A stretch of 64,000 nt of DNA from Hydrogenophaga sp. (GTDB lineage Bacteria > Pseudomonadota > Gammaproteobacteria > Burkholderiales > Burkholderiaceae_C), in NCBI GenBank assembly GCA_011391495.1, contig JAABQK010000007.1, positions 53,847-117,846 on the forward strand, in the 5' to 3' direction. Position numbers and translations under genes: made by a program. Within the stretch, counting starts at the first letter, position 1, and every line of letters starts with the position of its first letter. Under the pieces are notes generated by a model. That model saw nothing but the letters and a program-made list of their open reading frames with translations, was not told the DNA's origin and did no database searches. Shown here piece by piece: positions 55,367-63,616 of this stretch.

Positions 55367-55846
55367 TCATGCCGGCAGCGCGGAGGCCTTCGCATGCAGT
55401 TTGGCTGCGATGTATTCACCATGCGTCACGTGCAGCAGACCGGCCACCTTGCTGATGACGTGGTTCTCGTGGGCGTCCAGATGCGCGTCCGCATACGCGA
55501 CCTGCCACATGGCCTCCACCACACGGACCTTCTGCTCCTGCGAGCAGTGCGCGTTGAGCAGGCCGGTGAAGCGCTGGTAGTCGTAGGCTGTTTCTGCGGT
55601 GCCATGGGCCAGTTCCAGCAGCCGGTCCAGCTCGTCATCGCTCAGGGTGAACTTGCGGCGCAGGGCAGCGAGTACAGCGTCGCGCTCGGCATCTGCCAGC
55701 GTGGGGTCGGCGCGCATCACCTCCACCAGCAGCACGGCGGTGGCGAGTTGCAGGGTGTGTTCCTGTTGTTCGGCCGACTGCGCGCCCGAGGCGGCGCTCA
55801 GGTTCGCGCTGAGCTGGTCCAGCAGGGTTTTCAGGGTTTTGAACAT
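55367..55846 (-). CDS. TerB-family tellurite-resistance-like protein
   Basis: 159 residues. An all-helical protein with the TerB pattern: LATAVLLVEVMRADPTLADAERDAVLAAL, then LLELAHGTAE, and the second repeat VRVVEAMWQVAYADAHLDAHENHVISKVAGLLHV. The two repeats carry Asp/Glu pairs that can bind metal. TerB occurs in tellurite- and stress-resistance loci, yet here it is alone. It is a possible partner of membrane stress functions; unknown in detail. Confidence 0.85.
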   Translation of the reverse strand: MFKTLKTLLDQLSANLSAASGAQSAEQQEHTLQLATAVLLVEVMRADPTLADAERDAVLAALRRKFTLSDDELDRLLELAHGTAETAYDYQRFTGLLNAHCSQEQKVRVVEAMWQVAYADAHLDAHENHVISKVAGLLHVTHGEYIAAKLHAKASALPA

Positions 55847-55894
55847 GCGTGGCGTCCGGTGAGGATGGATGGGCGGGTGTTTGCCGCGAGCGAC

Positions 55895-56545
55895 TCAGGT
55901 CCGGATGGAGGCGGCGTCTATGCCGATGGTTCCCCGGCCCCACACCAGCAGCAGGTTGTTGGCCGGCATGGTGTTGCGCTGCAGCAGCGCCAGTCCGGCC
56001 TGGCGCGCGGTCTGCACCACATCGGCCAGGCGCCGCAGGCCCCAGTCCGGGTTGCGTTCGCGCAGGCTTTGATCGAACGCCTGGTTGCCGGGCGAGGTGG
56101 GCACGTCGTCTTCCAGGTAGGGGCCGTAGGTGACCAGCACACCGGCGGGTGCCAGGTGCCGGGCCGCGCCCTGCATCAGCGCGGCGCAGCTGCCCCAGGG
56201 CGCTATGTGCAGCATGTTGGCGCAGTACACGGCGTCGAAGGGTTCGGCGAAGGGTGGGCCATCGGCGGGCCATGGCGCGGCCATCACATCCAGCCGCAAC
56301 GGCGGGCGCACGTTGCCCAGGCCCGCCGCCGCGATCCGGGCGGCGATGCCTGGCAGCGCGGCAGCGTCGAAGTCGGTGGGTTGCCAGCACCAGCCTGGCA
56401 GACCGTCGGCAAAGCAGACCGCGTGTTGCCCGGTGCCCGAGGCGATTTCCAGCGCCGTACCCCGCTCGGGCAGCAGCTGCCGCAGGCGCTCCAGGATGGG
56501 AGCCTGGTTGCGCTCGGCGGCCGGACTGAAGGGCAGTGGGTTCAT
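55895..56545 (-). CDS. DUF938 SAM-dependent methyltransferase
   Basis: 216 residues from ATG 56545. DUF938 members start with FSPAAERNQAPIL, present here at about residues 6-18. SAM motif I is LEIASGTGQHA (about 33-43). FDAVYCANMLHIAPW is the motif IV region. Substrate unknown. The gene follows the YeeE/YedE pair and TerB gene in the same direction. Confidence 0.9.
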   Translation of the reverse strand: MNPLPFSPAAERNQAPILERLRQLLPERGTALEIASGTGQHAVCFADGLPGWCWQPTDFDAAALPGIAARIAAAGLGNVRPPLRLDVMAAPWPADGPPFAEPFDAVYCANMLHIAPWGSCAALMQGAARHLAPAGVLVTYGPYLEDDVPTSPGNQAFDQSLRERNPDWGLRRLADVVQTARQAGLALLQRNTMPANNLLLVWGRGTIGIDAASIRT

Positions 56546-56574
56546 GGGGTGGGCCGTGCCAGCGGCCGCCGGTT

Positions 56575-57000
56575 TCAGGACCTGGCCCGCAGGCCCTGCA
56601 CCAGCGCGCCCAGCGCAATGCCCGCCAGTGCCCACAGCAGGCTCCAGTTGCCTGCACCGAGCCCCGCAATGGCCGGGCCCGGGCACACGCCACAGAGTCC
56701 CCAGCCCACACCAAACAGCGCCGAACCGGTCAGCGTGTCGCGGTTCCAGTGGCTCACATGCCAGTGGAAGTAACCACCCAGCAGCGGGCGAGGCAGCAGG
56801 CGCGGCAGCAGCTGGTAGGCCACCAGCGCCACCACCAGCGCACCGCCCATCACCATCAGCAGGCCGAAGTCTGAAAAGCGCAGGAAACTCAGCACCACCT
56901 CGGGCCGGATCATGGTGGACAAAGCCAGGCCAAAGCCGAACAGGGCGCCACCGGCCAGCACGGCGAGCAGCTTCCCCGGGGTCATGGTCGTTTGGCTCAT
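56575..57000 (-). CDS. YeeE/YedE family protein, C-terminal-half subunit
   Basis: 141 residues, about four membrane segments. The key motif is GWGLCGVCPGPAIAGLG with two Cys, as in the second half of YeeE/YedE transporters (PmpB type), which import thiosulfate or other sulfur compounds. It starts within the stop codon of the upstream half (ATGA overlap 56997-57000), so both parts are made together, in place of one long gene as in E. coli. Confidence 0.9.
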   Translation of the reverse strand: MSQTTMTPGKLLAVLAGGALFGFGLALSTMIRPEVVLSFLRFSDFGLLMVMGGALVVALVAYQLLPRLLPRPLLGGYFHWHVSHWNRDTLTGSALFGVGWGLCGVCPGPAIAGLGAGNWSLLWALAGIALGALVQGLRARS

Positions 57001-57470
57001 GCCAGCCACCTGGCCGCGATGTTGGCCGTGAGGAAGGCGGTGGCCATGAAGGTCAGCACCGCCAGCAGCGAAGGCCATTGCAGCGAGCCCAGCCCGCAGA
57101 TGCCGTGGCCCGACGTGCAGCCGTTGCCCAGGCGTGCGCCATAGCCGACGAAGAAGCCACCCACCAGCAGTGCCCACACCGGCACCTCGGTGGTGAGGGG
57201 CGTACCGTCCGAGAACGCCAGCCACCACACCAGCGCGCCCAGCACCAGCCCCGCCGCGTACACCAGCCGCCAGACACGCGAATCGGTGAAACGCGCTTGC
57301 TGAAAGAACGGCCGCTGCAGCGCAAACGACCAGGTCGAGGTGAACACCGTGCTCATGCCGCCCACCAGTCCGGTCAGCAGATACAGCAGCGCCACGCCAG
57401 CGCCGATGAACAGGCCGCCCAGCAGGTAGTGCTGCCAGCCCAGGGGAAAGAGGGAAAGAACGTCGGTCAT
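56997..57470 (-). CDS. YeeE/YedE family protein, N-terminal-half subunit
   Basis: 157 residues, four membrane segments. Contains GARLGNGCTSGHGICGLG, the conserved Cys motif that carries sulfur through the channel in YeeE. It forms a two-component transporter with the subunit that overlaps it. Such split genes (PmpA/PmpB) are usual in beta- and gammaproteobacteria. It is 38 bp downstream, on the same strand, of mutL. Confidence 0.9.
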   Translation of the reverse strand: MTDVLSLFPLGWQHYLLGGLFIGAGVALLYLLTGLVGGMSTVFTSTWSFALQRPFFQQARFTDSRVWRLVYAAGLVLGALVWWLAFSDGTPLTTEVPVWALLVGGFFVGYGARLGNGCTSGHGICGLGSLQWPSLLAVLTFMATAFLTANIAARWLA

Positions 57471-57508
57471 GGGAGGGGATTATCCGTGGCGCGTGCCATC
57501 GGGGCATT

Positions 57509-59416
57509 TCAACGCCCGCGCAAGAACAGGGCGTCCAGTTCTTTCATGGACACCTGCCGCCAGGTGGGGCGACCGTGGTTGCACTGGTCGGAGCGCTCGG
57601 TGGTCTCCATCTGCCGCAGCAGGGCGTTCATCTCGTCGATCGTGAGGCGCCGGTTGGCGCGCACGGCGCCGTGGCAGGCCATGGTGGCCAGCAGCTCGTT
57701 GCGCGCGCGCTGCACCACGGTGCTGGCGTCGTGCTGGCCCAGCTCGCCGAGCACGCTGCGCGCGAGTTCCACCGGGTCGCCCTGCGCCAGCGTGGTCGGC
57801 ACGGCCCGCACCGCCAGCGTTTTGGGCGAAAACGGCACCACCTCCAGCCCCAGCATGGCGAGCACCACGCCGTTGTCTTCGGCGGTGGCCACTTCTTGCG
57901 GCGTGGCCGCGAATGTGGCCGGGATCAGCAGCGGCTGGCTCGGGATCTGCTCGTCGTCCAGCTGCTGCTTGAGCCGCTCGTAGACGATGCGCTCGTGCGC
58001 GGCGTGCATGTCCACCACCACCAGGCCCTGTGCGTTTTCGGCCAGGATGTACACCCCCTGCAGCTGCGCGATGGCGCGGCCCAGCGGCCAGTCGCCCGCG
58101 GGCAGGGGAGTGGGCACGGGGCTGGCGGGCGGCGCGTCGGTGGTGGCGGCGGGCGACCAGAGTGCGCCCACATCGCTCACCCGCTGGCCGGCGGTGTGGG
58201 GTGGCGCGTAGCGCTGCAAGGGCAGCGTGTTCTGCGCACCGCCCAGGGTGGAGGGCAAACGGTCGGGTGTGGACCAGGCGGCCTCGGGCTGCACCGCCGG
58301 AGCGGAACCGGCACCCGTCTCGCCTGACATGGGCGCGGCTTGTGCTGCCGCAGCCGAGCGCGGCGCGGCCAGCGCCGACTCCACCGCATGGCGCACGGCC
58401 TGGTGCACCTCGCGGCTGTCGCGGAAACGCACCTCGATCTTGGTCGGGTGCACGTTCACGTCCACCCGCGTCGGGTCGAGCGACACGAACAGCGCATAGA
58501 CCGGCTGGCGGTGCCCGTGCAGCACGTCTTCGTAGGCGCTGCGCGAGGCGTGGGTGATGACCTTGTCGCGCACGAAGCGGCCGTTCACGTAGGCGTACTG
58601 CCAGTCGCTGCGCGTGCGCGCCGCATCGGGCACGCCGGCGAAGCCCCACACACGCAGGCGCTGCGGCCCGTCTTCGCTGCCAGCGGGCAACGCCACCGGC
58701 CAGCTCACCGCCACCGCCTGTGCGATGAAGTCTTCGCCCAGCACATCGGCCAGCCGCTGGCGCAGGGCGTCGATGCCCTGCGCGGTCACCGCGCGCCACT
58801 GCGCCACCAGTTTGCCGTCGTGCCAGATCGCAAAGCCCACCTCGGGGCGGGCCAGCGCGTGGCGGCGCACCGCCTCGATGCAATGCGCCAGCTCGGTGGC
58901 GTCGGTTTTCAGGAACTTGCGCCGCGCGGGCGTGGCGAAAAAGAGTTCGCGCACCTCCACCGTGGTGCCGGGGCTGCGCGCGGTGGGCTGCAGCTCGCCG
59001 CTGCGGCCGTCGAGCAGCCAGCCGTGGGGTTCCTCCGGCGTGTCCACGCGGGTGAGCAAGGACACTTCGGCGATCGAGCAGATGGCAGCCAGCGCTTCGC
59101 CCCGGAAACCCATGGTCCCCACGGATTCCAGGTCGGACAGGCTGGCGATCTTGCTGGTGGCGTGGCGCTTGAGCGCGGTGGACAGTTCGTGGCGCAGGAT
59201 GCCGCAACCGTTGTCCTCCACGCTGATCAGGCGCACGCCACCGGCCTGCAGGCGCACGGTGATCTGCGTGGCACCCGCGTCGAGTGCGTTGTCCAGCAGT
59301 TCACGCACCACCGAGGCGGGACGTTCGACCACCTCGCCGGCGGCGATCTGGCTGATCAGCTCGTCGGGCAGTTCGCGGATGGGGCGGCGGGGCGGGCGGG
59401 GGTACGGAGCATTCAC
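57509..59416 (-). CDS. mutL: DNA mismatch repair endonuclease MutL
   Basis: 635 residues from a GTG at 59416; no ATG fits the conserved N-terminus. GHKL ATPase: the E/N region EVVERPASVVRELLDNALDAGAT, DNGCGI (68-73) and GFRGEAL (103-109). The C-terminal endonuclease motif is DMHAAHERIVYE (469-480), the DQHAX2EX4E type with Met for Gln, plus the terminal CNHGRPTW. So this MutL probably nicks DNA, as expected in bacteria without MutH. A Pro/Ala-rich linker (about 340-440) joins the two parts. It is divergent from dedA, 36 bp apart. Confidence 0.95.
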   Translation of the reverse strand: MNAPYPRPPRRPIRELPDELISQIAAGEVVERPASVVRELLDNALDAGATQITVRLQAGGVRLISVEDNGCGILRHELSTALKRHATSKIASLSDLESVGTMGFRGEALAAICSIAEVSLLTRVDTPEEPHGWLLDGRSGELQPTARSPGTTVEVRELFFATPARRKFLKTDATELAHCIEAVRRHALARPEVGFAIWHDGKLVAQWRAVTAQGIDALRQRLADVLGEDFIAQAVAVSWPVALPAGSEDGPQRLRVWGFAGVPDAARTRSDWQYAYVNGRFVRDKVITHASRSAYEDVLHGHRQPVYALFVSLDPTRVDVNVHPTKIEVRFRDSREVHQAVRHAVESALAAPRSAAAAQAAPMSGETGAGSAPAVQPEAAWSTPDRLPSTLGGAQNTLPLQRYAPPHTAGQRVSDVGALWSPAATTDAPPASPVPTPLPAGDWPLGRAIAQLQGVYILAENAQGLVVVDMHAAHERIVYERLKQQLDDEQIPSQPLLIPATFAATPQEVATAEDNGVVLAMLGLEVVPFSPKTLAVRAVPTTLAQGDPVELARSVLGELGQHDASTVVQRARNELLATMACHGAVRANRRLTIDEMNALLRQMETTERSDQCNHGRPTWRQVSMKELDALFLRGR

Positions 59417-59452
59417 CGGGGAAATTGTAGGTGGCGGAGATAATCCCCCTCC

Positions 59453-60106
59453 ATGGAACTCATTGCCTTCTTGATCGACTTCATCCTGCACGTGGACCAG
59501 CACCTGCAGGCCTTCGTGCAGACCTACGGCGCCTGGGTGTATGCGCTGCTGTTTCTCATCATCTTCGTCGAGACGGGTCTCGTGGTCATGCCCTTCCTGC
59601 CAGGCGACTCGCTGCTCTTCATCGTGGGCGCGCTGTGCGGTGCGGAGCTCATGAGCTACCCGTTGGCGGCGGGCCTGATGCTGGCCGCGGCCATTCTGGG
59701 CGACCAGACCAACTATTCGATTGGCCGCTATTTCGGCCCCAAGGTGTTTCAGTGGGAGAACTCGCGCTTCTTCAACAAGAACGCCTTCAACCAGGCGCAT
59801 GCGTTCTACGAGCGCTATGGCGGCGTGACCATCATCCTGGCCCGTTTCATGCCCTTCATCCGCACCTTCGCGCCCTTCGTGGCGGGCGTGGCGGAGATGA
59901 CGCGCAGCAAGTTCACCGCCTTCAACGTGATCGGTGCGGTGATCTGGGTGCTCGGCCTGACCGCCGCGGGCTACTGGTTCGGCAATCTGCCCTGGGTGCA
60001 GGCCAACCTGAGCAAGATCATCTGGGCCCTGATCATCGTGCCGGGCCTGATCGCCGTCATCGGTGGCTGGCGCGCCAGCCGGAGCAGCAAGGCGGACACG
60101 GTCTGA
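59453..60106 (+). CDS. DedA family membrane protein
   Basis: 217 residues. The DedA core is clear: ETGLVVMPFLPGDSLLF (re-entrant loop), GDQTNYSIGRYFG, FYERYGGVTIILARFMPFIRTFAPFVAGVAEM with the FxPxxR pattern, and C-terminal membrane segments. These proteins help recycle undecaprenyl phosphate or move lipids across the inner membrane. It is a one-gene plus-strand island between mutL and amiC. Its stop codon (60104-60106) and the amiC stop (60109-60107) abut with no base between. Confidence 0.93.
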   Translation: MELIAFLIDFILHVDQHLQAFVQTYGAWVYALLFLIIFVETGLVVMPFLPGDSLLFIVGALCGAELMSYPLAAGLMLAAAILGDQTNYSIGRYFGPKVFQWENSRFFNKNAFNQAHAFYERYGGVTIILARFMPFIRTFAPFVAGVAEMTRSKFTAFNVIGAVIWVLGLTAAGYWFGNLPWVQANLSKIIWALIIVPGLIAVIGGWRASRSSKADTV

Positions 60107-61615
60107 TCAGAGCTGGCGCGAGCGCGCCAGCGGCGGGTTCTGACCGAAGTACTTGACGATGCCCTTGAGCAGCGCGTCGGCCAGATCGGTCTGGTAGCGC
60201 TCGCTGTTGAGCCGCTGCTCTTCGTCCGGGTTGCTGATGAACGCCGTCTCCACCAGCACACTCGGGATGTCGGGTGCCTTGAGCACCGCAAACCCGGCCT
60301 GCTCCACGCGCGGCTTGTGCAGCTTGCCCACGCGTCCCACCTCGCCGAGCATCGCGCTGCCGAGCTTGAGGCTGTCCTTGATCTGTGCCGTGGTGCTCAT
60401 GTCGAGCAGGGCGCGCTGCACCGTGGCGTCCCTGGCCTTCACGTTGAGGCCGCCCACCAGGTCGGCCGCGTTCTCCTTGTTGGCCATCCAGCGTGCCGCG
60501 GCGCTGCTGGCTCCCCTGGTGCTGAGCGCAAACACGCTCGCTCCCTGGGGCTGTGGCGTGTAGAAGGCATCGGCGTGCAGGCTGATGAACAGGTCGGCCT
60601 TGACGCGCTGGGCCTTCTGCACCCGCACGTGCAGCGGGACGAAGAAGTCGGCATCCCGGGTGAGGTAGGCCCGCATCGGATTGCCGTTGACGCGTGTCGC
60701 ATTGATGCGGTCCCGCAGGCGGTGCGCCACCTTGAGCACCACGTCCTTCTCGCGCGTGCCCCCGGGACCGATGGCTCCCGGGTCCTCGCCGCCATGGCCG
60801 GGATCAAGGGCCACGATGATCAGGCGCTCGGTGCTCCGGTCGTCGCGCACCGAGCGGCCGGACGGGCTGCCGACCGGGTTGGCACTCACCGTGGCGCCCA
60901 CGCCGGCGCGGTCGGTACCCGGGCGGGCGCCCGGTGTGCTGGCGACGACGGTCGGCGGGGGCATGGCGCCGGGCCGCGCGGCCGGGCGCACCCGCTGGGC
61001 GATCAGCGCGCCCAGCGGGTCCGCCGGATCGTGCGCGCCGCCGAGATCGGACACCGTCGGGTTGAGCGGATGCGGCGTGGTGCCGATGGAACCCGCCTCG
61101 AGCCCCAGCAGCCGGGCCGCGCGCTCGCTCGCTTGGTCCAGCTCCTTCATGCGTTGGGCGATCAATTGCTCCAGCGGATCGGGCGCGTTCACCGGGTAGA
61201 GGTCGAACACCAGCCGGTGCTGGTAGGCGGCCACGGGCTCGAGGTTGAACACCTGGGGCTGGATCGCCTGTTTCAGGTCGATGCTCAGGCGCACCAGATT
61301 CGGGCCGTTCTGGGCCACGCGGATGCCGGCGATGTTGGGGTCGTCCGACTTGAGTTTGCCGACCAGCTCGCGCATGCCGTCCACCAGGTCGATGCCTTCA
61401 ATGTCCACCGACAGGCGCGGCGGGTGACCCACCGTGGTCTGGCGCGCCTTGAGCGCACCGTCCGACTCGATGGTCACGCGGGTGTAGTCCTCGGCGGGCC
61501 AGATGCGCACCGCCACCACGCTGGCGCCGCGAGCGATCTGCTGCACGCCGAGCAGCAGCACCAGGGTGCTCGCGCCCAGCAGCGTGCGGCGATTCGGGTG
61601 GAGCGATCGGCTCAT
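60107..61615 (-). CDS. amiC: N-acetylmuramoyl-L-alanine amidase AmiC
   Basis: 502 residues. The Tat signal NRRTLLGASTLVLLLG is followed by the AMIN domain (about 33-145), a linker (about 150-265) and the amidase_3 catalytic domain (about 270-490). Zn ligands: H in LDPGHGGEDPG, E in TREKDVVLK and H in ISLHADAF; the catalytic Glu is in VLVETAFISN. It cuts the stem peptide from murein during septum splitting. The gene lies 55 bp downstream of tsaE on the same strand. Confidence 0.95.
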   Translation of the reverse strand: MSRSLHPNRRTLLGASTLVLLLGVQQIARGASVVAVRIWPAEDYTRVTIESDGALKARQTTVGHPPRLSVDIEGIDLVDGMRELVGKLKSDDPNIAGIRVAQNGPNLVRLSIDLKQAIQPQVFNLEPVAAYQHRLVFDLYPVNAPDPLEQLIAQRMKELDQASERAARLLGLEAGSIGTTPHPLNPTVSDLGGAHDPADPLGALIAQRVRPAARPGAMPPPTVVASTPGARPGTDRAGVGATVSANPVGSPSGRSVRDDRSTERLIIVALDPGHGGEDPGAIGPGGTREKDVVLKVAHRLRDRINATRVNGNPMRAYLTRDADFFVPLHVRVQKAQRVKADLFISLHADAFYTPQPQGASVFALSTRGASSAAARWMANKENAADLVGGLNVKARDATVQRALLDMSTTAQIKDSLKLGSAMLGEVGRVGKLHKPRVEQAGFAVLKAPDIPSVLVETAFISNPDEEQRLNSERYQTDLADALLKGIVKYFGQNPPLARSRQL

Positions 61616-61670
61616 GGGAGTACCTTCGGCCTGCGGTGCGGGCTTGCCTGGGAACGGCCCGGCACGGCGC

Positions 61671-62195
61671 TCATGCCTGCAGCGCGGCCAGCAGAAGCCG
61701 GCCGGTGGGGGTCAGTGCGGTGAAGCTGACGCGGCGCGCACTGTCGGCGTCGGCGCTGGATGCAGGGGGCATGTCGTCGGGCTGGATGTTGATGGCGGCG
61801 TCCACGGCGGGCAGGGTGGTGGCCGCGTGCTCGGGCCACTCCACCAGCTTGAGGCCGGGGCTGGCGAAAAGTTCGCGAAAGCCGGCATCTTCCCATTCAC
61901 GCGGATCGCTGAAACGGTAGAAGTCAAAGTGCCAGATGGACAAGGGCTCGCCCGCCGGCATGAGCGGGCAGTCGATGGCGCTGTGGGGTTCCACCACCGC
62001 GTAGGTCGGGCTCTTGATGCGGCCACGCACGCCCAGCGCGCGCAGCAGGTGGCGCACGAAGGTGGTCTTGCCCGCGCCCAGGTCGCCCTGCAGGGTGAGC
62101 GTGGCGTGCGCCAGGGCCGGGCAGGTGGCGAGTCGCCGGGCAAACGCCAGCGTGTCATCTTCGTGGCGCCAGTGCCCTTCCCAGACGGGCAGCAC
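61671..62195 (-). CDS. tsaE: tRNA threonylcarbamoyladenosine biosynthesis ATPase TsaE
   Basis: 174 residues from the GTG at 62195; the frame remains open to a TTG at 62273, but that would overlap the divergent queG start, and family members begin near the WEGHWRHEDDTLAFA stretch. Walker A is GDLGAGKTT, the switch region is RIKSPTYAVVEPH and Walker B is in the WHFDFYRF stretch, which is diagnostic for TsaE. It assists TsaBD in forming t6A37 of tRNA. It lies upstream of amiC in the same orientation. Confidence 0.88.
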   Translation of the reverse strand: MLPVWEGHWRHEDDTLAFARRLATCPALAHATLTLQGDLGAGKTTFVRHLLRALGVRGRIKSPTYAVVEPHSAIDCPLMPAGEPLSIWHFDFYRFSDPREWEDAGFRELFASPGLKLVEWPEHAATTLPAVDAAINIQPDDMPPASSADADSARRVSFTALTPTGRLLLAALQA

Positions 62196-62246
62196 GGCGG
62201 GCGCGGCGGCGTCTGCCGTGCCCGCCGTTCCTACAATGGCTGGAAC

Positions 62247-63365
62247 ATGAAGTCCGGTTTTGATGCTGCTCAACTCGTCTCACAGATTCAGGCCTGGGGC
62301 CGGGAGCTGGCATTTTCGCAAATTGGGGTGGCCGGGGTCGACCTTTCTGCGGCCGAGCCCGGACTGACAGCCTGGCTGGCAGCCGGGTTTCACGGCGACA
62401 TGGGCTACATGGCACGCCACGGCCTCAGGCGCGCGCGCCCGGCCGAGCTGGTGCCCGGCACGGTGAGCGTGCTCACCGCGCGCATGGACTACCTGCCGCA
62501 GGGCACGCCGGAGCATTGGCAAGCCCTGGAGCTGGACCGGCTGACACGGCCAGGCGAGGCGGTGGTCTCGCTCTACGCCCGGGGACGCGACTACCACAAG
62601 GTGCTGCGCAACCGGCTGCAGCAACTGGCCGACCGCATCGCCGCCGCAGTGGGCCCGCTGGGTCACCGCGTGTTCACCGATTCCGCGCCGGTGCTCGAAG
62701 CCGAGCTGGCACAGCGCAGCGGGCAGGGCTGGCGCGGCAAACACACGCTGGTGCTGAACCGCGAAGGCGGCTCGATGTTCTTCCTGGGTGAGATCTATCT
62801 GGACCTTGCCTTGCCTGCGAGCGACCCCGTGTCGGACCACTGCGGCGCCTGCGCAGCCTGCCTGGCCGTCTGCCCGACGCAGGCCATCCTCGGGCCGCAG
62901 CGGCTCGATGCACGGCGTTGCATCTCTTACCTCACCATCGAACACGCAGGGCCCATTGCGGAGGGTCTGCGCCCGCTGATCGGCAACCGCATCTACGGTT
63001 GCGACGACTGCCAGCTGGTCTGCCCCTGGAACAAGTTTGCACAGCGTTCGACCCTGCCGGATTTCGATCCGCGTGACGGCCTCACGGGGGCCACGCTCAT
63101 CGAGCTGTTTGCGTGGAGCGAAGAAGCGTTTTTGCGCCGCACCGAAGGCAGCCCGATCCGCCGCATCGGGCACGAGCGCTGGCTGCGGAACATCGCGGTG
63201 GCGCTGGGCAATGCGTTGCGGCGGGCCGCGTCGGCGGGAGAGAGCGACGCCACGCGACAAGCCCTGGCCAGCCGCGCCGACCATCCCAGCGAGCTGGTTC
63301 GCGAGCATGTGGCCTGGGCGCTTGGACAGGGGGAGGGCATTCAGGCCGGACGCGGTCTGCCCTAG
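62247..63365 (+). CDS. queG: Epoxyqueuosine reductase QueG
   Basis: 372 residues from ATG 62247. Two 4Fe-4S sites: CGACAACLAVCP and CDDCQLVCPW, the second with the VCPWN string diagnostic of QueG. The N-terminal part holds the cobalamin-binding residues of the family. It carries out the last step in queuosine synthesis on tRNA. A HEAT-like C-terminal part (about 300-372) follows. It is divergent from tsaE with 51 bp between starts. Confidence 0.94.
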   Translation: MKSGFDAAQLVSQIQAWGRELAFSQIGVAGVDLSAAEPGLTAWLAAGFHGDMGYMARHGLRRARPAELVPGTVSVLTARMDYLPQGTPEHWQALELDRLTRPGEAVVSLYARGRDYHKVLRNRLQQLADRIAAAVGPLGHRVFTDSAPVLEAELAQRSGQGWRGKHTLVLNREGGSMFFLGEIYLDLALPASDPVSDHCGACAACLAVCPTQAILGPQRLDARRCISYLTIEHAGPIAEGLRPLIGNRIYGCDDCQLVCPWNKFAQRSTLPDFDPRDGLTGATLIELFAWSEEAFLRRTEGSPIRRIGHERWLRNIAVALGNALRRAASAGESDATRQALASRADHPSELVREHVAWALGQGEGIQAGRGLP

Positions 63366-63616
63366 CCCGGCACGGTCAAGAGCGCTGCCCGGAGAGTCCG
63401 CCGTCAACCGCGCCGCTGCCTTGGGTGCGATCCAGGGCGCATCCGTGCATGGATGGACGCATTCCCCCATCCGGGGTGCATGGGGGCTTGCTGCAAGGTC
63501 CCAGGTGCAAACCCGAATGGTGGGTACCCGCCACCGGTGCCATCGCCAGATGACAGGTCGGGCCGCGAAGACCGAGAATCCATAGGTTTCTTTCTCCCAT
63601 TCCTTTGAGGTGCTGC
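63366..63616. other. Palindrome-rich intergenic region between queG and the RNB ribonuclease gene
   Basis: 251 bp without a gene that I can support. Three hairpins are visible: CATCC (63440-63444) with GGATG (63451-63455); CCCCCAT (63464-63470) with ATGGGGG (63480-63486); and a palindrome around GGGTACCC (63522-63529) that extends to TGG/CCA. None has a clear U-run. The GAGG at 63607-63610 is the ribosome-binding site of the next gene. Confidence 0.5.

Noticed and set aside
54632..56773. Plus-strand open frame of 713 codons over the RcnB, TerB and DUF938 genes
   Set aside because: It crosses three recognised minus-strand genes and a terminator and has no domain of its own.
62196..62273. TTG at 62273 as the start of tsaE
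   Set aside because: It would overlap the start of the divergent queG gene and adds an Ala-rich stretch not seen in the family; the GTG at 62195 fits better, though not proven.
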